Below, in pieces: positions 46,401-57,773 of a stretch of DNA of 64,000 bases (the stretch's first letter is position 1; every line of letters starts with the position of its first letter). Source of the DNA: Sanguinoderma infundibulare (lineage: Eukaryota; Basidiomycota; Agaricomycetes; Polyporales; Polyporaceae); NCBI GenBank assembly GCA_032821775.1, contig JAVLRN010000003.1:744001-808000 (forward strand), written 5' to 3'. The translations under genes and the position numbers were made by a program. The notes beneath the pieces were generated by a model. It was given only the letters and a program-made list of their open reading frames with translations, searched no databases and was not told the origin of the DNA.

Positions 46401-49400
46401 TGGACACTGGTCATAACATCTGTCTTTTTACTAGTAGTGTAAACCACCTAGAGGAGTCATTTGTACCCAGATCAAACTATCTATACCTCACTTCATTCCA
46501 CAGACAGTGACAGTCACTCAATCTTAAGCTCACCCTCAAACAAGGTATATGTAAAATCCAGTTAGAAGGGCTCACCAATTGTGAAGCCTATTCAAACTTT
46601 GCTCACTATCAGTTTGTATAATAACATGGTTTGAAACTTTATCATCTCTCATGAGAAATCCAAGTTTACAATGCTGATGCCACTGAGAATAAAAAAGGCC
46701 TCATCACTCACTATGTTTGATACCTTGTTACTATCAGCAATCACACCAGCTGAGAGTCCCTCCTTGTCACCGACATGGGCAACCAGGACATTATCATTGG
46801 TATGACATATCTGCAACAACACAACCCTAAAATTGACTGGAAAGTCAGCCAAGTGAAGTTTACCCAATACCCCCATGCTTGCAAGCCTAGGGCTATTTTA
46901 GTGCAGGATGAAGAAATACAGGCAGTTCAAAAACCACACCTAGAGGAGTTTACACAGGATAGCTATAAACAATTTAGCTCAGAACCATGGGGTGACCCTG
47001 ATCAGTTTGTGTATTGGATGCAGTTTTCAGATGACCCCAATGCATGCATCCTTTGTGCTTGAGTCAAAGAAAAGACAGAACATGAACCATTGCCAGAAGA
47101 ACAGGACAAGAACTACTGGTCCAGTCATGTACCCTCATATTACCATCAGTATGGTGATGTATTCCCCAAAAAGGCCTCGGAACAGATTCCAACTTGCAAG
47201 GCCTATGACCATGTCATTGAACTAGCAGAAGGTGCCCATCTACCCAAGCCCACCAAGCTGTATCTGCTAAACCCTCAGGAGCATAACTTGCTAGATGGAT
47301 GGATCAATGAACAGGAAGCTAAGGGATACATCTGGAAGTCCAAAAGCCCTGCAGTGGTGCCTGTCTTCTTTGTTAAGAAGAAGGATGGCAGTTTACATCT
47401 CATGCAAGATTATTGAGCCCTCAATGCAGCAACCAAGAAAGACAAGTTTTCGATCCCTTGCATCTTTGACCTCATTGATCGACTCTCTCAGTCATTCATT
47501 TTCACCTCTCTAGACCTAAGGTGGGGATACAATAATGTTCGCATTTGAGAAGGCGATGAGGAGAAGGCAGCATTTATCACTCACCGAGGCCTATATGAAC
47601 CAACAGTCATGACGTTCAGCCTTTGCAATGCTTCAAGCACTTTTCAGGCCATGATGAATGAGATTCTCAAGGAGGAAATCGCAACCGGTCATGTGATAGT
47701 TTATATTGATGACATTCTCATCTTCACAGATGATCTCACTCTCTACTGGCAACTCAATAAAAGAGTGCTGCAGAAGCTATGAGCCAATGACCTCTTTGTT
47801 AAGCCTGAAAAGTGCTGTTTTGAGCAGGCATCTGTAGAGTTTCTTGACCTCATCATCTCAAAGGACTCAATCACAATGGACCTGTCCAAGGTAGAGAGTG
47901 TCATAAACTGGCCAACACCGACAAAGATCAAACATGTACAAGCCTTTCTTGACCTTGCCAACTTCTACTGCTATTTTGTTAAGGACTTCTCAAAGCTTGC
48001 TTGCCCTCTCACAATGCTCACCTGCAAGGATGCACTCTGGTAGTGGAGAGAAGCACAGAAAATGGCCTTCCAAAGCCTCAAGACTGTGTTTATCACAGCC
48101 CCAATCCTTTGGATTCCCAGTGACACTGCACCATTTCATCTCGAGACTGACTCCTCAGACTTTGCAACTGGAGCTGTGCTTGAACAGCTAGGCGAGGATA
48201 ACCTCTGGCACCCTGTAGTGTTCTACTTCAAGTCCCTAAATGAGCATGAGTGAAACTATAAGATCTATGACAAGGAGCTGCTGACAATTATATGAGCACT
48301 GGAAGAATATTGTCATTATTTGAAAGGACACCCTATACCAGTCAAGATCTGGTCAGACTATCTCAACCTCACCTACTTCTGCCAGGCCCAGAAGCTTACT
48401 TGTCATCAGGCTTGATGGAGTCTCTTCCTCTTATGTTTCAACTTCACTCTGCTACACCATCCCAGAAAGACAATGCTCTATGCAGATCCTCTGTCCAGGG
48501 GGCCAGATCATGAAGAGGGGATAAGCAGTAATAATGAAGGTCAGATGCTGCTGAAACTGGAGTTTTTCACCATCAAAGTGATTCAGCTGATGCATGCCTC
48601 AGTTGTTGATAACATCCAGTTGCTCAAAAAGATCAAGAAGGCCCTCAAAGATGACAAGATGACCAAAGATTACAAGTCACTGCCTAACAGCAGTTCATGG
48701 GAGTTTCAAAAATCACTTCAGGAATGGAACTTCGAGAACAGTTTACTGCTGCATAGGGGAAAAGTTTATGTTTCAAAGGACAGGGAGCTACAACTTGAGC
48801 TTCTCAAACTCCACCATGACACAGTGCTTGCAGGACACTCAGGTCAGTGGAAGACTCAAAAACTCATCAGCCACAACTACTGGTGGCCAGAAATGTCAAT
48901 TAATATAAAGAAGTATGTCAAGGGATGCAACACTTGCCAAAGGAACAAAGCCTCATGATATCCTCCATTTGACCTGCTACAGCTGAATAACATCCCTGCT
49001 GACCCTTGAAAGATCTGGAGCATTGACCTTATCACCCAGCTTCCCCCATCGATTGACAAACATGGCAATATCTACACTGCTATAGTGATGATAGTGGATC
49101 AGTTAACCAAATGTTCCCATTTCTTCACATGCGATGACCACTTCTCAGCTGCCGATGCTGCAGACCTGATATATGAACAAATCTTGAAGCACCACAGCAT
49201 CCCCAGACAGATCATCTCTAACTGAAAAACACAGTTTGCAAGCACAGCATTTAAGGAGTTTTGCCGGAAGCTAGGCATCCAAGCCTCAATGTCGACAGTG
49301 TACCACCTTCAGACTGATGGGCAAACAGAACAGGTCAATCAGTTGCTGGAACAGTACTTGCGCATCTTCACTGAACACTGGCCAGACAACTGGGCCTCCC

Positions 49401-50134
49401 TCCTCTCCACTGCCAAGTTCTCCTATAACAATGCGGCACACGAGTCCACAGGGCTCTCCCCTTTCTTCGTGGAGTATGATTATCACCCCAAGATGGCCCC
49501 AGACATTCAAGGAGAGCTTGGGTTTTCATCTCTAGAAGACATCTTCCAGTACCATGCTGAAGCTCGAGAACAGGCACAAGCATCTATAACCCTCACTGCA
49601 GAGTGAATGAAGTGATACTATGATCAGCACAAGGAAGCTGTCCTGTTCAAGGTTGGAGACAAGGTTATGCTTAAAGGGAAGGACCTCAAAATCAAACAGT
49701 CAGCAGCCAAGCTGTCTGCCAAGAACTTTGGTCTCTACAAGATCATCGAGCAAGTTGGTCCTGTTGACTTTCATCTCCAGCTACCCTCTAGCAACAAGGT
49801 ACACCCTCTCTTCCATACCTTCAAGCTCATTCCCTACTATGAGAATAAGATGGGCAACCACAACCCATTAAAGTCAGGACCAATAGAAGTAGAAGGACAC
49901 AACGAGTTTGAGGTGGAGAAAATCCTCGACTCTGAGGTCACCTACAGATATGTTCAGTACCTTGTGAAATGGGTTAGGTACAATGACAGTGAAGCCACAT
50001 GGGAGCCTGTACAACATGTCAAGCACTGCAAAGAGCTGGTTGATGAGTTCCATGACACACACTCTGATGCTGTCCAGCCTATCTCTCTCATCAATCCCTG
50101 GCCAGTACATGCACAATTCAATCATTATATTTGA
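46401..50134 (+). pseudogene. Chromovirus pol (PR-RT-RNase H-IN-chromodomain)
   Basis: Domain order: protease remnant to about 46,850 (GNQDIIIGMTYLQQHNPKID, the aspartic protease end); reverse transcriptase from about 47,213 (EGAHLPKPTKLY, SPAVVPVFFVKKKDGSLHLM, VYIDDILIF near 47,704); RNase H from about 48,060 (TDSSDFATGAVLEQ); integrase zinc finger 48,810-48,955 (LHHDTVLAGHSG..CNTCQRNKAS); and integrase core (WSIDLITQLP, then TDGQTEQVNQLLEQYLR). A chromodomain at about 49,900-50,060 (FEVEKILDSE..YLVKWVRYNDSEATWEPVQH) ends it. Arg codons CGA are repeatedly TGA. The second catalytic Asp of the integrase is Asn (AAC, 49,220-49,222), so transposition is impossible from this copy. Confidence 0.92.
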
Positions 50135-50163
50135 AATGTCCACTTTGCAGAAGCTCAGGTCTT

Positions 50164-50176
50164 GAAGAGGAGGTAG
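50164..50176 (+). promoter_or_regulatory. Polypurine tract of the chromovirus
   Basis: gaagaggaggtag directly before the 3' LTR, the plus-strand primer site of LTR retrotransposons. Confidence 0.75.
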
Positions 50177-50698
50177 TGTCACAGTTTTTTGCACCACATT
50201 TGGCAACATTCCATTCCTGAAGGTCAACACAGTTCAGACAGCATTTATCATTATCTTCCATCCTATCTTATCTGGGGGTGTGACCCCAGATGCTGTTTAT
50301 CATATCTTATCTCTCAAGGCTGACCCGGGAGGAGCCTGGTTCTGGTCCATCATGGACATTGGTCATTGTTATGTAAATAGGTTCCCCTAGCCTCATGGTG
50401 GCCTCATGGCAGCCTCATTGTTTCCTCATGTATGTACCAAATGTGACCACATAAGGACATGGTCTGTGCACCCTTCTGTAATAGTATATAAGGGCTGTGA
50501 GGAGGGGCTTAGAGACCTTAGATTCTGTCTCTTGTTCTCTCTCTCCTCCACTGTAGGCAGCTTAACAGCCCCTGCCACCAGTCATCTTCCTGTCTAGACA
50601 ATCTATCCTCTTTGCCTCTGCCCACTCTACTGTGTGTCAGTCTACACCAGTAAGCTTTGTTTTTATTTTATTTATGGTGCAGTCACTCGGCTGTGTCA
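50177..50698 (+). repeat. 3' LTR of the chromovirus
   Basis: 522 bp, TGTCAC..TGTGTCA, followed by the aatat target duplication. Confidence 0.9.
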
Positions 50699-51009
50699 AA
50701 TATTAGATTTATATTCAATAATACAATGATTAAGTTGAACTTTAATAGTTGTTTCAATAAAAAATAAAATTAAGTGAATATTTTACATAAAACAGCTTTA
50801 ATTTATATGTGATTTCATGGGTCTTGCAGGTATCCATAGATACAGGTCATTATGTGAGTAAATCCATGGATAGGTCAAAGATCCATGGGTATGAATTAAT
50901 ATAGGTCTTGACCTGCACAGGTCCAGGTTAAGCCCTCTGAGGCTCCAATACCCACAGGTACAGGTCCAGGTTGACTCACAGGTGACCCATGTTCAGCCTT
51001 AGCCTTGCT

Positions 51010-51232
51010 ACTGTATATAAACCTTTGTACTTGCTACCTTGAGACTCAGTTTTGACCTCTTATCTTCAGGTATACCTTGCTGTATATTTCTCTCATTTAC
51101 GCACACTCAATATACCTTATCTTCAGTCCTGACTGTTGAGCCTAGCTCCAGTCTCACTGCACAAGTGCTCATCAATGCTTCTGCCCACCTCATAAGTCCT
51201 CTTTGATCCTTGCTCAATGTTCAGTTGCAACA
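51010..51232 (+). repeat. 468 bp LTR (plus), second part
   Basis: Continues the LTR interrupted at 42802: actgtatataaacctttgtacttgctacc.. to ..cagttgcaaca. The sum 245 + 223 = 468 bp equals the length of the complete minus-strand copy (467 bp). It includes the TATA-like gtatataaacc. Confidence 0.85.
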
Positions 51233-51779
51233 ATCTACATGTAGATCAGCTGTGGATCTAAATTAGACCCTTTAAAACCCTCAGACCTACTGTAAATCAC
51301 CTGCATGGTTGTAGGTTCATATAGGTCTACATAACTTACAGTATACAGCCAAAGACTTTTTAAGAGACTTCAAGAATTATTAAGTCATATGTATAACATA
51401 GGCATAAACTCAGCTTTAGTGCATTTCTAGCAGTCAAAATACAGCAAACAAATATATTTTATACTACTACAGCAGAATACATAGTGCTACTATATTCTCA
51501 GATACCTTATATCACACCCATGGAGATATGGATATAGTGTGTGATGTGAGTATAGGCATAATATATTTGATTGACTATCTTGACATCCACTGTGTGATTG
51601 AATGACAAGGCAGACACATATACCTGGCTTGCCCATGCTTCAACCTTAGTGTAGATATATATATCTTGAGGATTCAAACCTGTGTTCATAGGTGGCAAAT
51701 GACCTATAATCTATAACCTACTATAAGTATAAGTGTATATCTAAGTGATTGTCTATAGGTGCATATCCAGGTGACCTGC
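51233..51779. other. CpG-poor repeat-derived sequence
   Basis: Contains fragments related to the MITE family (gatcagctgtggatct, tgtaggttcatataggt), without a clear left end. Confidence 0.35.
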
Positions 51780-51927
51780 TGTTTATAGGTATAAAAGCTA
51801 TAGGTATGGCTCAATATTTAGGTTGAGCCATGCAGATCTCAATCATAGTTTTCAAGTCCTATAAACTCACAGGTACAGCTCTGAATCACTTATAGGTTAA
51901 TCTATGCCCAACCTTATATCATTGGAT
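51780..51927 (-). mobile_element. MITE copy, right-end portion
   Basis: Shares aaactcacaggt, tctgaatcacttataggttaatctatg and the terminus cccaaccttat with the right end of the MITE at 40132. Confidence 0.6.
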
Positions 51928-53130
51928 ACACCTGGCTTATGGAAGATAATAAAGTCAAACTGTGACAGATAGAGAGCTCATCATGCTTGCCTTTGTATAA
52001 AGTTCTGTGCTGTGATCTAATACTCGAAGATTTTATGATCTGACTGGATCTGTCATATACAGTGTATGACTGATCTATTGAACAGGTACAGACTGGCAGG
52101 AGAGCCAGTTCAGCATCAGAACTGCTTTGACTCTGAAGAACCTATCTTTAGATTCAGAGAGCTGCCAGAGTGAAGAGAGGACAGAAAGTCAGTTCAAAAA
52201 GGACCTGGAGAGGAAGGTGAGAGCTTAAGGCATAGGATGTGTGCCAGGTGTAACACAATCTAGAACGAACTCTGAGTATAGTGAATGAATGAAGAGTATT
52301 ATACTGTACAAAGAATTTGGTTCTTGACAGGTGATCTGAAAAAGGTTGACTAAGGTTCAAGCATGATGACTGATACATATTACTGTACATATGCTCAATC
52401 AGCACAGGTTTTCCCTTTTGTATGATAGCACTTTATTGTTATTTGGAAATGACTATTATACTCTATCCTTTTATCCTTTGAGCATTTCCACACTACAGAC
52501 TTTAACCTATTATTCCTCATACTTAATTGTTTGAAGATGACTTTTATCCTGGCCTATTGTACTTGAGAATATGCTCAGATATTTAGCATAATGATTGTGC
52601 ATATTTCATTGTATGGATATGTTATTCCCATGCTGGTTGGTGGACTATTGTTTATTCCTTTATTGTCCATAGAATTATTTTTCATAGTCTGCATATACTC
52701 ATTGTCTAAAGACAATGAGCACTTCAACAGTATTGTGTCTATAGCCTATTATCCAGACTTAGCACAATAGCATAATAGTCTGTTTATTTATATTTGATTT
52801 TAGATAGCCACTAGTATATAAGGACCTCAGCTGGGTCTCCCAAAAATGACAATTTCAGTTTTCCTCCTGAAAGTCCACCTCACCTCTGACAGGTGATCCT
52901 AGTGCAACTGTGCACAATAGTCAAGTCCCCCTCTGAGAGTCAGAAAGCCTCTGACAGGCTTGCTCTTTATTATTTCCTTCCATACCTCAACCTTACCTAT
53001 CTATACTCATACCTCTGATCACTATCACAGACACCTGGAGAAATATCTGACTTAAAGCCTGGTCTGATTACTTCAGGCACATCTTATCTAGTAGTACTTT
53101 CTATTAGATAACTTATGCATATCTCAAATT
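51928..53130 (+). other. Probable 5' LTR and primer region of the second gypsy element
   Basis: Upstream of the gag-protease frames. It has a TATA-like ctagtatataagga at about 52813 and, near 53130, agagcccactatgagggga, which resembles the tRNA-primer region that follows LTRs in related elements. I cannot fix the LTR ends because no second copy is in the window. Confidence 0.4.
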
Positions 53131-53224
53131 AGAGCCCACTATGAGGGGATTGTGATTAAGACATCTCACCTGTCTACTACTCTAATCCCTTTCATATTTC
53201 ACCCTGTCCACACTGTCAAGACCA

Positions 53225-55810
53225 TTGGGTGAATTACTCAGTAATTTGCCATTCACTGAGTCAGACTTAGACTCAACTTCCTCTACATCCTTTATATCTC
53301 ATATATCTTCCAACCAATTATCCCTGCCCAGTTCTCTGGCTATATTAAGGCAGTCAAGCATCAGTCAACAGCAGACTAGTGCAAGTACTAACCTATCACT
53401 TATTCCACTCATACCAGTGACAGTACTACCATCTTCAATATTCAGTATATCCATTTTTCAGGTACCACCTCCCTTACAGACTTTTATTATGACTACCCCC
53501 ACTAATCATCACTCTGGAGCAGACATGCCATAGTGTGGCTCTAACAAGGTGTCCAAACCTTTTAAAGAAAAACCTCACAGGGTTAAAGATTTTATTCAGG
53601 ATTATGAAGATCTTTTAGACCATAACAATGTCAAAGACAAAGCCAAGCAGTGCACATATATTCACTGGTATTGCAGCAGGGATGTGCACAAAATACTGGA
53701 GACTTTGGATAATACTGACTGGGCAGTTATGAAGGAACAGATTTTAAAATTGTTTGATGCTGACTGATATGAAAAGTGTTACAGAAAGAAAGACCTTTAG
53801 AAGATTGCAGGATGGTTCAAGTCAAAAGGTCAGATCTCAGATGAAGAATATCAGAAATGCTTTTAAAAAGGCATTCCTAAGACACTTCAGGTCCAGCTTG
53901 AGGCAGCCTATCATCAGAAAGTCAATACATGATTACAAGCAACTATTCAAAGTAAGCAGATTAATTAAGATAGTGAAAAGAATGTATGATTGAGACCAGT
54001 TTGACGCAGATCTATCAGACTAGGATGATGAAGATGGAGACATCAGTTTGGACAGCTCAGAATCTGATTCTGATTCAGACACAGAAGACAGTGATGAATC
54101 AGATAATGAGTCTGATTATGAACCTAAGCACAAGGACAAGCTGCAGAAGACTCTCAAGTTAGTGTAAAAGCAGAGAAAGGCATGCCAAGTAAAGTTTGAC
54201 ACTTTATCTAAGACAATCCCTAAGACCACACAGCATACATATGAGCCTGGTGCTCGGGATGATGTTGAGGATCTCATTATTAGGCTCCAGAGCATGTCTA
54301 TTGATGATCCAAAATATGCATTACTTTTCTATCAAGCATTCAAGCTGGACAAGGATATTGCACTTATTCTCAAATCTTTCAAAGGTGCCTCATCTCACTC
54401 ACCACCTATGTCCTCTGTGCCCTCAGCAAGGCCCAATAGCATGAACAGCCATGAGGAGATGAGATGCTATGGCTGTGGCACACAAGGGCATGGAATGAAT
54501 GACTGTGTCACACTGAAGGATCTCACAACCAACAGAATTGTCAAGTGAGATGAAAATAGGAGGTATGTGATGGAAGATGGTGCAAAGATTATGTGCAATA
54601 ATGATAAACCACTCATCTGTGCAGTTTGCTGCCTTCAGAGAGCTCATAGCAGCTCAAACTTTGTGACTTTAGCAGCTCAAGCACCCATGGATTATTGAAA
54701 AGGGTCAGATGTAGAGAACAATTATCAATATGTCTTTTCTGTAGAGCATGCTCCTAAAATGGCAAGGAAAGCACACAAAGAGTGCTTTGAGGGAGTATTT
54801 CTGCTACCACATTCAAATTGGGCAAAGTGCATGGCTCTAGAAAAATCCAAGCCCCCAGGGATCCATCCAGCTGATATGACACCTCAAGTGCTTCAGCCCA
54901 AACCAGTTGAGACTCACAAACCCATGTTTGACCCACTAAATGATGAAGACATAGTCATAAAGGATGCCACATACAGAGCCCCCAGAAGATAGAAGGCTGA
55001 TAAACCTAAAGTGGAGGGAAATGCCCAAAAACTCTTAATCCAGTCACAGATTGCAAAGCAAGCAAATCTGAGCAAAATTCTTAACAGAATTCTCAAGACT
55101 CCAGTCACTATGTCAGTAGGTGAGGTTATTGGGACCTTCTGGAATGTATCTCAGCAGCTGCAGAATTTAATGAAGGTTAAAAGACCTATCTCAAGTCAAG
55201 AAGTAAAAAAAAACCCTCCAATTCCCACTTTATTGGCTTATCAGAGTCCATTAATCAGAATTAAGGTATATTTCAATGGGCAGCCAATATCAGCTATAGT
55301 GGACACAGGCTCAGAAATGAACATTGTCAGCAGTGATTTGTGGAAAAGGGTAATTCAATTACCCTTGAACACCACAATAAAGTCAAGAATGCTATCTGTG
55401 AACAATTTTATATCCATCCTCATGAAAATTATCAGGAGAGTTGTATACCTGTAAAGAGGCCCAGACTGAGGCTACTTTGTGTTTTCAAAAATGCATCTTT
55501 CAGATTATTGTTGGAGAGGTCTTGGCAGAGGGACAATTACATTTCTATTGATGAGAGGGATGAAGGGACATTTTTATTGTTCAAAAACCCTTTAAATACA
55601 GAACTCAGAGTGCTGAAACTCCTTGCCCAACCAGCACATCAGTCCCACACCTCCTATCACATTACCACTGGCAACTCTGACACCTTCAACACCTTTGATA
55701 CCTTTGATACCCCAAATATGTCCTCTTACTTCATTTGCAATGATGATTTGATCACCCTGGCAGCCCCCAAACAGCATTATATAGGTGGCATCCTTGAGCA
55801 AACTATGTGA
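53225..55810 (+). pseudogene. Ty3/gypsy gag-protease (Agaricomycete type), decayed
   Basis: Gag begins near 53,225 and includes KPFKEKPHRVKDFIQDYEDL (53,560). A Ser/Asp acidic stretch (SSESDSDSDTEDSDESDNES, 54,055) follows, then a zinc knuckle CYGCGTQGHGMNDC (54,466-54,507, CX2CX4HX4C). The protease has IVDTGSEMNIVSSDLW (55,300; D-T-G active site), followed by the typical downstream ERSWQRDNYISIDERDEGTF. Several stops and shifts interrupt it. The next conserved block of this element type is not found after 55,810 but at 63,770. Confidence 0.8.
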
Positions 55811-57770
55811 CCACTGGGCCATGTCCAGTTCATGTGACTGGATCAGGAAATATAGGAGCTATCAGAGTTCCCATAGAAAATTACAGTTGATTTTGAGACT
55901 TGCTTCTTTGAAATTATAATGATCAATACAAGCAGATTGCAATCACTGTCTTTGAGTAACTTAAACTGGCATCAAAGAGGTGATGTATCATGTGTCATAA
56001 AAGCCTGCATGTGGTCCATATAAACATCCTCCTGCACATATCGCTTCAAGCCTGGAGATAAACAGTGATGTGGTTTGTGCTGTCACTCACAGATGATGTG
56101 GTTCCTAGGTAAATAAAAGAATGAATTTGAATCAATTCACAACATCTGGATCCTAATACTCTAGTAAGACAAGGTAACCAGAACTGGGCTGCTGGGACAC
56201 ACCAAGTAATATGCAAATGGAAACAAGAGTTAAAGCTGGAACAAATGCAGAAGCTACGAGATGCAGAAGAGATCTGAGACTGAGACAGATGGAACAAGAG
56301 ATATTTGTGCACTGGCAGGAGAGAAACAGACCAAGTTCTAAAGCAAGGAGACCAAAATCAGGACACAGATAACCTACAATCCAGAAGACAAGAAATCTGA
56401 AACCAGAAAGGCAAGAAATTTGAGTTAAGCTAACTAGAGGTAAGTTGCAAGTGAGCATTGCCAGATAGTGGTGAGACAGAGGGGAAACCAGAACCAGAAG
56501 AGAATGAAAGAAAACTTGATCACAAGCAGTATAACTTTGAACTGAGTCGAACAGTTGCTACAAGGAAGAGGCAGATGAGATTGTCATGCCAATGTAACAT
56601 GCATGGGAAACCTGCATGTAGAACTGAAGGATCAACATGGAGAAAGGACAGGCTGTGACAGATGGGTGCAAGGTGGTACAGGTGTGCTGCAGGCCTAAAG
56701 GCCACCAAATGGTAGGGAAAAGGGGAAACTCAACTATGGTGTGGTCACATAGACCAACTACCACATGGTAGTGTATGATGCGGATATGACCAGTGTGCAT
56801 GGACACTGTGAAGGATGAACAATGTGAAGTATGTGTGGTTATACAATGTACTGAATGGTGAGAGGCTCGAAGTCAAAACAGAGAGGCTACTCAGAACCTG
56901 GAGGGAGTCATACATATGCAGGTATAAAGAGAGAGAGATCTGAGGTCAGTGGTAACCTCTGAAATCCATACACCAAATCAAAGCTAAGTACAGAGGGTAC
57001 GCACTGTGTACACTATGCAGTGGCACCAACACCACTACACTACCAAAGCCTCCAAAACATAGCTACAAAGGCCATGTGAGTCCAAACAGTAACTTAAAGG
57101 AGTCTAAGAGACATCTGCGACAGAACTACCTAGTAACCACGAACTAAAATGTGCATCATCATGAAAGAGCCAAAGAAACTGGTACAACATGTGACCATGA
57201 TCAATGCATCATGACCATGTTGAAGATAGCTGTGCACCATACTAAATCAATCAGAGGCTGAGCTGCAAGAAACTATGCAATGCCACTGTACATCCTGTGG
57301 CATGTAATGAGACATGCATATGATTGGAGATATACCAAATGATCCCTGAGTGAGAGGGCACCTGTAAGCCATGTGTGTAATCAGGCCATGAGGAAGAGAA
57401 ACCACATGGTCGAAGGGGACATACACAATGCATGAACACCATGCAGTGATATGTGGGGAAGCTGAAAGAAGCCTGCACGATGTAGAAGGCTGAAGAATCT
57501 GAGCCATGAATGGTGCATGTGGTGGTGACTGATCAGTATGAGAGGGAACCATGTGGAATGCAAAGATTTTAGGCACAGGGCACAATAGGGGACCCTACAC
57601 TGATGAGAGAGAATACAAGGAGAGGAAGGGGGCAAGGGACATGATTGAACCATTCAGTTCACATCAGTAGCTCCCTTCTGTGTGATGACTGGCAGGCATG
57701 AAACACCTCTTGATGGCACCAATGAACCTCTTAATCCATGGATTGCATGGAGATGAAAAGGATGGGGTGA
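55811..57770. other. Unassigned CpG-poor sequence
   Basis: Nothing clear. 56,190-56,570 (+) has Lys/Glu/Gln-rich broken frames (KWKQELKLEQMQKLRDAEEI) like those of some retroelement gag proteins. 57,250-57,650 (-) has a His/Ser-rich frame without motif. Confidence 0.35.
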
Positions 57771-57773
57771 CTA

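Larger units (their letters stand above)
43505..50698 (+). mobile_element. Complete Ty3/gypsy chromovirus, inactive
   Basis: A 7.2 kb element with two 522 bp LTRs, flanked by agtat/aatat target duplications (43500-43504, 50699-50703). Gag, a protease region, reverse transcriptase, RNase H, integrase and a C-terminal chromodomain appear in that order on the plus strand, all interrupted by stops, mostly TGA. LTR difference by eye is a few to ten percent, mainly transitions, so it is not recent. It lies inside a hAT-like element. Confidence 0.92.
42803..51001. mobile_element. hAT-like element (about 1.0 kb) split by the chromovirus
   Basis: Left end TAAGGCTGAATGTGAG at 42803 and right end ACCCATGTTCAGCCTTA ending 51001 are inverted repeats. 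They are flanked by gtcttgct and gccttgct, an 8 bp target duplication with one transition. Removing the chromovirus (43,505-50,698) and one copy of its own duplication leaves about 1,000 bp. No intact transposase can be read in the remaining 697 + 303 bp. Confidence 0.75.

Noticed and set aside
44846..50134. TGA reassigned to an amino acid (alternative code) in the element
   Set aside because: Host genes in the same window use TGA as stop, and the TGA codons fall on Arg CGA positions as expected from CpG decay.
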